Assembly: GCA_964057225.1 (NCBI GenBank)
Contig: OZ059897.1
Span: 16,058,001-16,122,000 of the forward strand
DNA: 64,000 bases
From: Auanema rhodensis
Lineage: Eukaryota; Nematoda; Chromadorea; Rhabditida; Rhabditidae
Reading direction: 5' to 3'
In this document: one piece after another, positions 35,680 through 48,785 of the stretch
How the letters are laid out: each line of letters opens with the position of its first letter
How positions within the stretch are numbered: position 1 is the first letter of the stretch
Notes under the pieces: generated by a model
The model's input: the letters and a program-made list of their open reading frames with translations, nothing else
What the model was told of the DNA's origin: nothing
The model's database searches: none
Made by a program: the position numbers and the translations under genes

Positions 35680-38600
35680 TTACATGATTACACATCCTTC
35701 ACCTTCATCTACATTAGATATTGCATGATCCTTTCCTCTATCTACACTTCGACTACGTTCTCGAGGGCGGAAGCTTTCTTGCAGATGTTTTCCTCTTCCA
35801 ACTCGTGGTTCACCGTTAATCAACGACGTTCCATCTACAAATAGAACTCATAGGAATGTATCTAATACACAGTGAAGAAATATGTACGCATTTCACTGGG
35901 ACTAAGTTTGCAGAAGTAGTTGCATTTCAGACAAAAATTAACGTTATCCATTAACTTTTCGAACTTTCCGACAAAACAAAAGAAAAAAACTAACTTGGCT
36001 TTAATCCATTTGCAACAACGCTTGACTTCACAAGTGGACGTCGCGGTGGAAGATTCAAGCAGCCAGCTTGATCAGCAACAATATCCAAATGAGCGGTGAA
36101 TAGTTGGAGGACTGATACATAGCCAAGACTAAAAAAAAAACATAATTCACAACAAAAATTCAAAAACAAAATTTAATATACCAATTTCTGGTAGCCCATT
36201 CCATCAAGCTCAGTGCTCCAAGACGAGTCTGTCCAAAAGCCTCGATACCCCATTTGTTAATAGTCGCTGCTGACACCTCGTTCCTCAAACGTGTTATATC
36301 TCGACATATAACACAAAGCTAAATCATCAGTAAATGAGTAAAAGTCTAATATATATCGGATTACCAGGAAAACCCAATCGATAGCTGAAGCATCGGAAAA
36401 TAACTGTATCAAGTAATTCATTTGCAATTGACTTTCACTAGGACCGCGACTGTTAGAATCTCCTAGCAGTACTTCAATTCCTGAAAGAAATTAAATTATT
36501 GTTATATTCAAATACAAATCAACCTTGATAATCGCCAGCACAACTACGCCCATCAAGGGTGTCCACAGTCTGGGCAAGACTGCCATCGGGAGAAGAAGGC
36601 CGTCCATTTCCATTAATTTCCGATTTTCCTGTAAAATTCAGTACGATTAACAAATAGCAGAAAAAAACGCCGACCCTGTTCTACAGGAACGAGATTTGCA
36701 ATTTCAACGGAAACGGATTCTGTAGTATCCGTTTCTGCCATGGTTAACGGTATGGGTAACGGTCCATCGTCGTTAGATATTTTAATAATCTTCTTTTCCT
36801 CGCTTTGAGCTATAAAGGTAAAAAAACGTAATATTAATTGTAACTATTTTATTTATATATACCTGTTAAGCAAGCAGAACTTCGGCTTATCTTCATCGAA
36901 CCGAAACGTTTTTCCAGATGATCAACAAAATGTTTCCCTGGTACTGGATATGACCAAGAAAATTGAGAATGAATCCGAGTAAGAGCAACCGGAAAATCAA
37001 GAATCGGTCTTTGAGCCATTAACTTCTTAATATCGAGGTTCAAGTGAGCACAAAGATAACCTATAATTTTTAAATGAACAGAAAATAAATTAAATCATAA
37101 TTACCAAAATCTCTTATGCAATATTCGTCTAGAAGATGGCGAGCATGCTCATCAAGAATTTGATCCATTTTTTCGGCCATAGGGTTGCTCATTGAAATAG
37201 GGGAAGGAGGTGATGTTTCATTAGATAATGCCTAACATGAGCAAATATGTTTAATTAAATTTGATAACATAATAATCTAATACCCGGCCGACTTTTTTTC
37301 CTGATCCACTCGAATCTTTCCTACTGCTTTCTTTATGCTCTTGAGAATGACGAACTTTGTTCACCCGAGCTACTAAAAAGTAAAATACTGCTTAATACAA
37401 AAAAATCATATTTAATTACCAGCTTGAAACCTAGAAAAGACTAAATCACTTGTTTCGCCGCCATTCAAAGATATCGATGCAGTAGGTCTCCTAGAACAAG
37501 GCTTTTGTGGAGGAGGTGTTCTACAAATAATTTTAAGTATGCAAGTTAGAACATTTATGATACCTTGAAAAATTATCCATATCTTCCGCATCAATTGATC
37601 GAGCAAATCTTACCATATCAGTCGCTGTTGTCCATTCGCCAGCTGATAATGCCTCTCTTAATAATCGAGCAGCTTGCTTCAACCACGGATATTACAAAGA
37701 TTAATAAGTTAAAAGCAACCTCAAGACTTATTTGAGCACTTTCCAAGTTTTGTAGTACAATTAAGTAACTGGCGGCAGTTTCAAGTTGACCATCTCTTAA
37801 ACAAACCTAGAAAGATATTTTGCATCAAGAAGCACAAAGTATATCCTTTTACTTCGAACAAATCATTAGGAGATCCTGTAACTTCAAACAGAGATGACCA
37901 TAAAGCTAATTCAGTTTTTCTTGCACAATGAGCAACTGTTTTTAGAAATTCAGGAAACTCTTGAATAAACGCGACACAGCGAGGCAATAAAGGATCTGAA
38001 ACACAGGAAATTATGTATTAGGATATGATACTTTTAAAAATTACCCGGAATAGGTTCGCTACTGGTTGCTTCTTCTTCCAGCACACTATGAAGTAAGAGC
38101 TCAAGGGAATGAGAAAAATGAGGAAGCGATCGACAAGCTCCAGCAACTTCTAATGCAAATACGCCCAAATTTCTTTTTAAAAGTTGGCGTAGAAGATGAT
38201 GTACAAAAACCTTAAGCAACAAATAGGATTATTACAAAATATGGTAGAGTAACTTCGCTATTCCTTCCTAAACTGTATGTTCGAATATTCCTATCATGTC
38301 CCAAATTCATTTGTAGTAATACAGATTCTACTCCTACAGCTAAGCAATCGTTAGCATAAATCACTAGAAATGTTGTTCAAAAAATACAGTTCTTATAGAT
38401 AGATAGTACCTGCGGGGCAAATATCTAGCTCAATTGGCAGCATAATTCTTCGGGATATGAATGAAGTATCTTGTACCATTTGATTACGTTTACTGGGAAA
38501 TAATGGTAGCCAGACCTTAAAAAATACATATGATGAAGTCGTAAACCAATTTAAACACATACCTTCATTCCCTTTGTACCACAATTAATCCAAAGAGCAT

Positions 38601-41389
38601 TTCCAAGATGATCTTGTTCATCTTCTGCATAATACTTGCGAGCCCTATCATGCCAAACTTGTTCAACAAATGATGCTATAATGATGGGCTGGCTGAGCTG
38701 AAATAAATTGATATTATACGAATTGGCATTGTGCCCTACTTGGAAATATTCATCATCTTCTTTTGAAGCATTTTTAGGATTGAGTGTGATTAAGCGTCCA
38801 GAAACATTCACAAGTACTGTATCAACACCGGGGCAGAAAGTACCGCCTGTTTCCAAATTCAGCTGTGTAAGTTGTAATGACACAAGACAAGCCGGATGAG
38901 CAATTAAATCTCCAACCCGTATTTCAGCTAATTTTTCTAGTGAGACCTAAAAGAAAAGCAACGTTTAACAAACTATTAATAAAGTATTCAAACCTTCGCT
39001 ACTTCGTCAGATTTCCCTTCGTCATTCCGTCTCATTTGAAATAGCAAAACTCTTCCTTCAACATCAAATGATACCAGTGTACTCTCTCTGAACGAATATT
39101 TAAAAAAAAGAAGTTAGAGATCTTAATCACCTAACACTCAACATCAAAATGCGAGATTCCGTTTCAGTTGATGAAGCAAATCTATTGTCAAGTTTTGTTG
39201 ATAAGGGATAAAACTTAAGCAACTCTTTTGAAGAGTTTGTGTCAAAGCAAGCAGCCGCTACAGTACCGTTCCAAACAAAAACACCGCCAGTTACAATCAT
39301 ATCTCTCTCCTATACAATTTTATTAATGATAAAGTATATTAGGGGCAATTCACTTGGCTTTCATTTCCGAAGATTTTCCATTTACTTAGCGTTATATTAC
39401 AATAAGCTAATCCTCGAGTTCCAGCAACTACGAGTACATTTGGATTTTTGTTATCGAAAGTAGCAAACTGAAAGTAACACATGAAATTTATTAACAGTCA
39501 AAAAAATTACTCGAAGTGGCCAATTAGCCGAGATGTATTCATGTGGAACGCAATAGGAAGACCAAACTGATTGTGGTGCAGTAGCTGAATCTTCTCTCTC
39601 GCGTGGAGGACTGATCAGCACTTTCGAACCTGTCATCATCACAACTCTATCACTATGCTCCTAAAACTCCAGCATTAAAAATCTTGAAAACTTTCAAAGT
39701 CTACCATAGCGGGATTCCCAAGGGTTGCTGATCTAGCAAGAGAGATAGTTGCCAATCCATTAGATTTTCCCAACCAAAGACAGAACCCTTCAGGTCCCCA
39801 ATCAAGTGTAGTATAATGAGAACTAGAGCAACTATTCCTATAACATTTTTTTTAAATATAGCACTTACGAGTTAAGACTCACCATTCAATTATAGACTCT
39901 AAAGAGCACCATGTTTGAGACCCATATGGAGTAAAAATAGCTACAGTGGGTGGTAAAGCTTTCTCAAGTGAACTTCCAACATTTTCATCTTCACTTTTAA
40001 CATCGGAAGAAGTATTCCAAACTGCAGCTATGGCACAACCAGAAGATAATATTTGGATTCTTGCCACAGCTCCTATTCGATTAGAAATTTCTAAAATACC
40101 AGAGAAAGGTAAATCTACAAATCAGAGTATTCACCTGGGCCGTTCGTTACATGTAGCGAAACCCTAAATGTTTGTACTAAAGACCCATTAGAGTCATCAA
40201 GATGATAAGCAGCTATGTCACCACTATAATTTTTTAAATAGTAAAAGTTAACAAGAAATAAAAAACTACTTAGCACATCCGAAAACCAATGATCGAAACT
40301 TGTGATTGACATCAGTGCAAACGGCGTCCTTCAAATGCAAAGCCCAAACGCCAAGAATACTCTATAATAAATCAAACCAACTTTTAAACAAAAACAATAA
40401 AAAACAAACATTGGGATGGAACCTTGAGTCCGAAGATGTTAATAAAGCTCCACGACCATCCGACAAAACAATGCAATAACCACCAACTAAAGGAGCATAA
40501 ACAGCATCAACAGCATGTACGTGAGGATCATTAATATAGTCGGCTAAATTTAAACAAATATAAATAATTGAAAACAAGTACTTACGCTTTGACTGAAGCT
40601 GATCATGAGCAAATGGCACAGAAGCTAAACGTATAGAGTAATCTGTATGAACTGACCCATCCCATCCAATATGATGGCAGAAACCGTTACGTATACACAC
40701 CAATAATTCTTCTCGTAAAGGAACACAACTTAAATTATTAAAATAAAACATAAAATAGTGAAAACAAAGAAAAGCTAACCAAGTCGCTGTAGCTGCCAAA
40801 TTTATAACAACTGATGGGTATAATGATATGATAGGAATTTCAGATCGAAGAAAGAGGTCCTTAAACAGAATCAACACTTAACTGATAAGAAAAAAATGCT
40901 TACCTTTGAAGTTCGATGTGAATAGGATGAAGAACTAGATAAATTGTAACAACTTTCTGATGAAACATCTACTTGATAAATTAAAATATGATTTCGAGAT
41001 GTCTGAAAAAGAAAACAATATTAGATTGCTAATTTCTACGTACCGTAACAGCAATTGCTGTAGAATTATAACGCCAATAAACTTTTTGAAGTGTTCCTCT
41101 TTCTAAGACATCAGCTTCAGATAAACGAAGAATACATAGGAGAAGATGAGGCTATAAAACTTGAATATTAAAGTTATCGCTGCAGTAAACTAACATGAGA
41201 CAGCCATATGTAGACTGAATCTTCGGTAGCTACGGCTACAAAATTTTTTTCTCTATTTGAGGCAAGGGAAACAACAGGACGAGCTTCAGGAAAACCATCC
41301 GGAACGGGCAGGCTTAATGTTACTTCTTGATCAACCTTAAAACTACATAATTAAATAATTTTAATATACAGGTGTACCGGCAGAAACAT
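35680..41389 (-). CDS. RIC1: RIC1 (RAB6A-GEF complex partner 1)
   Basis: RIC1 with RGP1 forms the Golgi exchange factor for RAB6, needed for retrograde transport to the trans-Golgi. About 20 exons were read. The start is probably M-F-L-P (ATG 41387-41389) joined to [20 protein letters not shown]. The N-terminal WD/beta-propeller half includes [35 protein letters not shown] and [20 protein letters not shown]. The C-terminal RIC1 domain includes [90 protein letters not shown] and [14 protein letters not shown], all close to animal RIC1. The C-terminal exon ends GEGCVIM and then TAA, a canonical CaaX sequence. The length (roughly 1250-1350 residues) fits the family. The identification is secure; the first intron (gtacac donor) is uncertain. 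Confidence 0.95.
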
Positions 41390-43499
41390 CGGGACCAACA
41401 GGTTAATCCATTAAAGCTAATTGCTAAAGTACATTACAAGTGGACTCTGAATATAAATGCATTATAAACTGATTTAAAATATATGAAAAAGCTTTTAATA
41501 ACGCAAGGTAGCTAATTGAATATATTACATGATCTCCTGTTTTCTACATTCTGCTATGTTAGAAGAGCAATACACACGTCAATTTGCGTACAAAAATTTG
41601 AAGTGCAGTGTGTTGGAAATTGGCTGATAAACACCATGAATTTAATTACTGCTTGACTAAGCATTATAACAGAAGATATCTTATATATATGTATATGAAG
41701 CATTATAATTAGATTTTAGTATGCTATTATATATTCTATCAGCATAGTTGTAATGATCAGCGAATAAGGAACACTGTAATGAAAACTATAATGAAACCAG
41801 ATAGCAATTTTATCCAATTTTCAAAGCTACTGTGATAATTTTCACTCCAAGTGGGTTAATTTATGAGATAATTGTTAATTATTTTTGTTAGCAATCATTT
41901 TATCCGAGAAGCTTACCTTTTTTCAGGAATTATTAATCATAATCTACATTAGTTCTTATGAGAATATATGTTCGTAGTACTATGACGTTCCCATTTAATA
42001 AGAAACGTAAGTAACCAGTATTCTTTTTTATATCAGTTCAATAGAACAATTATATTATTATTATTATTCGGTTTTGTTAACACTACACTGATTCACAACT
42101 CTATATGTTAGCTAATTAATTCCTTCTTCAATTTTACAGTCTAATACATGATTTATCTATGTTTGAAAGTTTCCAATTATGTTTGCTTATATTTTAACAA
42201 TTTTTAAAATAGTTTTCCTAATTTATCTCTTGGGTATATAGATTATTGTAGTATTTGATATTAACACGAATATTATAATAAAGTTTTGTTATTTTTAGCC
42301 TATTTATTTTATAATTAAAATACCCGTAATCTATAAGTTCTTCAAAGAATTATATACTGGAGTAAAACTTGTCAGCTTCTTCTGTTATATTTATATTTCT
42401 CGATGGATATCTTCTATCCATAGAGAAATAATAACCATGGTATTTCTTCATATACATCAAATATAAATGTAGAGGTTTTTGGGATGGAGTTTAATATATG
42501 TATGTATGTCATAGTTTTTCAAACTATATAGTTTATTAAATTATTCGTCATTTATTGACTCATAAGAACTTCAAAATTCCTCTAAAAAATATAAATGAGC
42601 AATTTTCACTGCATATTTTTCAAATCTTTCGTTTGCCATTTCATTTTCGCCTTTTATGCGTATATAGATAATTAAATTTTAGAGAAAATGGAGATGAAAT
42701 GAGGTTGAGACATAGAGAGACGTAGTGATATGTACAAATCAGAATACGAAATTGGTGAAAAGACAAAGCATAACTTGGAGAGAGAGAAAGGAAGTATAGT
42801 TAGAGGACGGAGAGGCATAACCAGTAATAAGTCAAGCAAGTTTTCTCATGTTATCAGTTCGTGAAATTTCTTTTTCCAGGTGCATTCCATTTCTTTTTAG
42901 ATAAGTGTTGCTCATGTCAAATAAATTAGTTAAATGTCTTAATCATTACGTATTATAAGAAGTATTATATTACTTATAATATATGCTACTACTATTATAT
43001 TCTTTCTTTTTTCCATTAAATAACAATATAGCTTACATACAATTGATTTCAAGCGTATTTTAATTCATTTTGAACAGTTTATTTCTGCAGCTTCAGAGCT
43101 TGATAATTGTATGTTTTCTAAATATTTACGAAAGCAAAATTAGCATTATGATTATTATATATCTTCCTGTTTCATACAAATTTTTAAAATAAAAGTTTTG
43201 AAATTTCATTCACTTCTTGAATTGTGTCCCGTTTTAATTTATTATCCCATTTTCGTTTTTATTTTTTGATTATTTTTGACAAAGTGAATGAAATCAAAAG
43301 CATAAAATCTCAAGATCCCACAGCTGTACAGAAGGTGTTGAGATTTACTTATTCCAATGCTTATACCTTTTTTTTCCATCCTATCAATGCAATTTAGTAA
43401 TTACTAACTGTTAAATATAACAATAAATATGAAGTAATCTTAGTACCAAGTAGTTCAATCGATTTTATTTTTTTCAATAATTATATATTAAATCATAAT

Positions 43500-43508
<9 letters not shown>

Positions 43509-43536
<28 letters not shown>
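43509..43536. repeat. (TA)n microsatellite
   Basis: About 14 AT units in intergenic DNA. Confidence 0.9.
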
Positions 43537-43539
<3 letters not shown>

Positions 43540-44433
43540 GTTCCGTGCAATAAGAGTCATAGCTATACATTTTACTCTCAGATGATCTATTCTCATTACT
43601 ACTATCATTATATATTTTAAATCAAACATAAACAGATAAATGGACTTTTGCATACATGAAAAGTTTCATTTTTGTTATTTTTCATTGAAAAAAAAAAGGT
43701 ATTTCATTCATTAAGCTTTGTTCAAACTGTCTAGTTCCTATTTTGTATAATTGAAAAAAGATAATAATTCTGATGATTTGGATGATTTTAAAGTATTAGA
43801 TATTTTTATTATATTTAAATTGGAGAATATTCTTTTTTTTTTCAAAATTCTAATTAATAATCTCAATACATACATGTATATCACATTTGATAATACTGTG
43901 CAAGAAACTTTATTAATTTGAGCAAATCTAGCTCTTATTTGTACAAGTGCATACTTTAAAAACAAATGAATATATATAATGATATATCGATATCAGGTTG
44001 CTATCTGTATTTCCTTCTTATAAACTATATTTTTCATATATATATATATCATTATATATCATTATATATTCATACAATAAGCACATTTAAACTCAGTATC
44101 TCTATCACTATTAAAATTAGTTTGTAGCTATGTTTATTCAAAATCTCGGAAATTATTTGTTACTTTTTTTTTGTTCAAACATTGGTTTTCAAAATTCGCA
44201 GGCTTATCAATTTTTTAAAATTTTTTTTTTGAATGGTTCCAATAAAAATGCTTTTAGTCTAAATTAACTTTATCATTTTCAAACAAATGGTTGTTGACTC
44301 TCTATCTATATAGCAAGCTTTATCCATATCCACTTATTAGAAAGTGATTCACAATCAACAATCAAAATTCAAATTATCAAGACTTTTTTTATATCAAAGT
44401 AAATGTTTTAATGAAAAAAAATTATAACATGAG

Positions 44434-44459
44434 ATATATATATATATATATATATATAT
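44434..44459. repeat. (TA)n microsatellite
   Basis: About 13 AT units in intergenic DNA upstream of the globin gene. Confidence 0.9.
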
Positions 44460-45249
44460 TCGTACGTCACATATTTTCTATAATTCTATCAATTTTTATT
44501 TATTATATATCTGAAAGTTTCTCGTACTCTTTTACATTCTTTCTCACCACTTGTCATTTTCTCTTATATTCTCAAGGGTATTATAACATGTTTTTGTAAT
44601 TAACTATTTTTTTAAAACGTCTATATAATAATTATACATCTCTTAGATATATTTTTTATTCTTTAACTATTATTAATATAATATTTTAATTATGTTAGTT
44701 ATGATTCAACTAATCCCAATGTTAAAAATAAACGTTTTCCCTTTCTATGTTTAAATATTTCTATTTCTAAGAATACAATTCTTTCATTTCAGGACACTTA
44801 AATATTCTTTGTCTTAATATGTATATATCTCCACTCTTGTAACAAATGTGTAAGAACAGATGAAATACAAAAAAAATTTCAATATATACTTTTTAAAATA
44901 TTAATTAGACTATTTTCATTCTTTCTTACTGTTAATTGATGTATGAAGACAATATATAATATATATATATATAGACGAAATATTTTAATTTTATAAATAT
45001 TCTGCAACAAACTTTTCATCTTAAGCTTAGTTCTTACTCCTTCTTCCTATACTTTATCTTTCATTTTGTTTTTAAAAACATTTATACTACTTTTATAACG
45101 AAAATATTCAAATTGATTTTCTATTTTAAGAATATATGTAACATGTTAATATTTATTTTTATATGAGCATTTTGTAATATTCATATGTTTTATGTAAAAG
45201 TTCTAGTTTATTGACATATTATATTCGTTCTAGATATGTCTAATGTCTG

Positions 45250-46679
45250 ATGGGATCTGTTTTGTGTGGACCTAAAAAGAAAAAAACTGTTTGTGATAAC
45301 TATATTTTCTTTTTTCTTTTACAGCTTTATTTTAATTTTATAGATAGGTGGAGCGTCATGGATTGGAAATGATTCTGAAAATCCTTTTGACAATCTTTCA
45401 AAAAAGGAGAGAATGTGCTTAAGAGAAACTTTTCAGGTTATTATCATTAGTCCTGTTAAAACAGTTTGTTAACAAATTATTTTTAAGAGGCTTGATGATC
45501 CCAAAGAAATTGTTGGTAAAATATTCTGTGATATTGTTAATGATCTTGAGCCAGATTTAAAAAAAGTAATTTACACCTCAATATAAAACTGATAAACTTA
45601 ACCCATTCAGGTTTTTGGAGTTGACAGAGCACCTAGAGCAACCATGACAAAAATGCCCAAATTTGGTGGACATATAGCTAGATTCACTGAATTTATTGAT
45701 CAAGTCTTGAAGAAAATTAAAAATATTTTCAAATATACTCTTTTAGCTTACAACTATGTTAGGATATACGGAAAATCTAACTGGAGCTTGGCAACTGGTA
45801 CGAAAAACAGGCAGATCTCATGTTAAACAGGGGTGCACATTCAATTTTAATAAATATAATGATTTATTTATATAAAATACAATGTTCATGTATTTTAAAC
45901 TCATAAAACAAGAAAGCCATTTACATTTATAGCATATGATTAAAAGTCTATTTCTAGTTTTGAAATGTAGGAAAAAAACAAAACTCTTAGTGCATAGAAC
46001 TTAAAGCTTAATAATGAAACATCATTAATTATACTAACAAATATAAATATATTCATATTTATATACTTTGTTACAGATTTCTGCAGGAAAATCAAAATCA
46101 AATGGAAAAAAATTATTTTGAAATTGTGATCCGTACGTTCATAGAACGAATGATTCCATATCTAACTGGTGAACAGGTAATTCAATCTTTAAAGCCGAGA
46201 AATACTTTTCAAATTAGGAATTATCACCCGCTGAAGGCCAAGAAAAGAAGAAAGTCCGTTTTGCTCAAAGTTATCAACCTCCACAAATTCAGGATGTTTG
46301 GATAAGGTTTATTAACTATATAATATTTCAAAACTCCATTAAATCAAAATTATTGATTTAGATTTTTTGGGATAATGATTAATCAAATGACTGATGCATT
46401 TGAGCTTGAGCGTACAAAACAAAGAAATGCTCAAACACAAAAAGCTTTAGCTCCTCATCAATATGTTGAAAATAACGAAAGGAAAAAAAAGAAAATTCAG
46501 GTGAGTTAAGTGTAGAGTAGATTACAAAATTTAAAGGAATTAAGTTTTTTGTTGTAAAAAAAATGTTTGTTTGTAATTCTCTTATAATCTGTTTCCAGGA
46601 AAAACAAAGTGAAATAGAAAATACAGCTAGCTCACACGAACAGAAAGAACCAGAACAAATGTTCGAAGATCCTTTCTAG
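45250..46679 (+). CDS. nematode globin with N-terminal acylation motif
   Basis: Heme-binding globin of the divergent nematode type. ATG at 45250-45252 gives MGSVLCGPKKKKT, in phase with the next exon (GGASWIGNDSENPFDNL). Gly2 with Ser3, Cys6 and a Lys cluster form an N-myristoylation/palmitoylation and polybasic membrane-anchor pattern. The globin fold follows: LRETFQRLDDPKEIVGKIF (A/B helices), PDLKKVFGVDRAP (CD Phe), KMPKFGGHIARFTEFIDQ (E helix, likely distal His), VRKTGRSHVKQG (likely proximal His) and NYFEIVIRTFIERMIPYL (G helix). After a polar insert (SPAEGQEKKKVRFAQSY) comes the H helix, VWIRFFGIMINQMTDAF. A charged tail ends EQMFEDPF. AATAAA lies at 46754-46759. Acylated globins are known in Caenorhabditis (GLB-26, for example), where redox signalling rather than oxygen transport is proposed. 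Which paralogue this is cannot be told. Confidence 0.88.
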
Positions 46680-47030
46680 AATTTTTTTTTGTAAATTTCT
46701 TGGCACTTTGATATTATGATGCAATTAGGAGTATTTAGAATGTGAACATTAATAATAAAAATTTATCTGCAAGACTGTTTTTATCTATTTACAGTAAAAT
46801 ATGTACAATAACAATAATAACTATAATATATCGTTTTGAAATAATTTAATAACTACTATTAATGCTCTTATATAATTTTAATTGTACAATATATGTTTTC
46901 CTAGAATATCTAGTTCTATCTATATAGAATTTTTCATTTTTGTATCTGTTCATATACAGATTTCTGTTTTTCTATACATTTTCCTTTGTTTTTTGATTGT
47001 TAAGGGCTATTACTATTTCCTTTCTTTACA

Positions 47031-48101
47031 ATGCTCTTCTTAACAATATTATTAATATGTATTATTAGTAATTCAACAGTTCTATCCATAACTTGTCAGA
47101 AATGTAAGTAAAAATGATATTTTAATATTCAAAAATTATAATTTTAAACGGAAAATATTCTGAATTTAGGGAACAGAAATAATAATATAACTACGACATG
47201 CGAATCATCAATAGCTTGTATAGCGTAAGTTTGTTATAATTCAAAATAATTGCTAATAATGTTTATTATTCATTATATAATATATTTTATTTGAATTTTA
47301 TTAAACAAATAATCATAGTATAAGCATGAATGGTATAGCCCAAGTCTTTTTAGATGGAAATCCATACTACAAAGTACGTATTTTAAAAATAATTATACAT
47401 AATATTTGTTAAAAATAAAGTTCCTACAAAACTTATTTCAATTTGTAGTTTTTGAATACAGCACTTTCTGGGTGTCCAGATCAGCCAATTGGAAGTAGTA
47501 TGAGCAGCTTTGATAGTCAATTACTAGCTGAAGAAGTGATGTCATTATGCAAGGTATAATGAACTTCTTAAGAATAATTTCATAAAATATATGTTTTCTT
47601 TCAAGTACTCGTTGGGTACCAAATTTTAGGGACTTCACATCTCTGTTGAATCTAGGTTTTAGGTTTCTGAAAAGTACTTTCTTAGTCTATTTCCACATTT
47701 TCCCCATAAATAAAAAAATCTGATCAAGAATTGTAAGAACCATGAGGTTAAACTTTTTAGAAATCGGAAGATACTGGTGGTTGCCTACGAAACATGACAA
47801 TTTTACCTTATATGCATCATCAACTCTGGCAAAAGTTTGTTTTAAAATCTTATTTTTATTATTTTATATTTGAAATATCAATATTTATAGTAAATATAAA
47901 TAATAATTTTATTTTCAATTTATTAATATTTGTTTTAGAACTCAAAAGGACTTATATACCGCATTGAGTGCAACACATGGGCACATCGGGATTCGATACG
48001 ACTACTGTTGTTGTCAAGAAGATAATTGTAATGAACTTTGGATCAATCATTTAAACAATAATTATGAAAACAAAAAATTGAAAGGCGCATTGTATAATTA
48101 A
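47031..48101 (+). CDS. secreted Cys-rich protein with Ly6/uPAR-like signature
   Basis: Six exons join in phase. ATG at 47031-47033 gives MLFLTILLICIISNSTVLSI, a signal peptide, then TCQKW. Further cysteines occur in TTTCESSIACIAI, LSGCPDQPIG, EVMSLCKKSEDTGGCLRNMT and finally YDYCCCQEDNCNELW. The CC..D.CN ending is the hallmark of three-finger LU domains, and the opening TCQ fits the first strand. The spacing is longer than in classic Ly6 proteins, and there are about ten cysteines. The C-terminus (KKLKGALYN) is polar, so there is no GPI signal or TM and the protein should be secreted. AATAAA lies at 48219-48224. Nematodes have many such divergent small secreted proteins; the partner and role are unknown. 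Confidence 0.78.
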
Positions 48102-48468
48102 CATTAAAGTACTAATTTGTTGTTTTATTTTAAACTTTTATATAAGTACAATCAATATATTTGAAGAAATCTAAATTTGTCATCTTACGCACTTATATAA
48201 CTATGAGTACTATTCAACAATAAAGCACTTCCTTTTCTACTTATTTCGAAATATTTAAAATTTTACATGGAATATATATATAATTTGTAACTGTTAGTAT
48301 GTGAATACATCTACAATTATCCGGTTTTTTTCATATCTGGAATAAAATATATACATTGGCATTGAGAAAAATAGATAACCTTTCAACCTCAATCATATGA
48401 TCAATAGAAAATCGTGGAAATATTGGATTATAGTCAAACATTCCAATATTACGTGAGGATATTTCAAT

Positions 48469-48785
48469 ATGCTGAAGCTAATATTTTTAATCCTTTTGTT
48501 GTTTATTAACGGATTAGAATGGTATGTTTCACAGTAAAATTATATATGTATATATGTATTATTATTATTAGCAGCTCTCTCGTGAATTTCACTAATGAAA
48601 ATGATGGAAATGGACATGATCAAGTTGTACGAGCTAAGCGTTATCTACCTATTGCTAGCATGTGGCCTAATTATGGTTACGGATATGGAAATTACTATGG
48701 TTATCTTGGTGGTTTAAATCAAAATACATTTCCACTTGGAGGATATGGACAACTGTCTTCGCCTTGGGGAATGTTCACTGGATAG
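48469..48785 (+). CDS. Gly/Tyr-rich secreted peptide precursor
   Basis: Two exons: ATG at 48469-48471 gives MLKLIFLILLLFINGLE, a signal peptide, with donor gtatgt after 48519; the second exon (from about 48572) ends at TAG 48783-48785. After a short linker (NFTNENDGNGHDQVVRAKR) the dibasic KR would release a Tyr/Gly-rich mature peptide of about 47 residues containing YGYGYGNYYGYLGGL and LGGYGQLSSPWGMFTG. The plan resembles the YGGW/YGGYG antimicrobial or neuropeptide-like precursors of Caenorhabditis (nlp-29 and caenacin groups), but no exact repeat is present, so family membership is only a suggestion. AATAAA hexamers lie at 48791 and 48865. Confidence 0.72.

Larger units (their letters stand above)
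41390..45249. other. long gene-poor intergenic region
   Basis: T-rich on the plus strand, without a convincing exon. It separates divergent genes (RIC1 minus, globin plus). It includes TA repeats at 43509-43536 and 44434-44459 and many short TA runs. Open frames such as 44411-44599 derive from these repeats. Confidence 0.45.
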
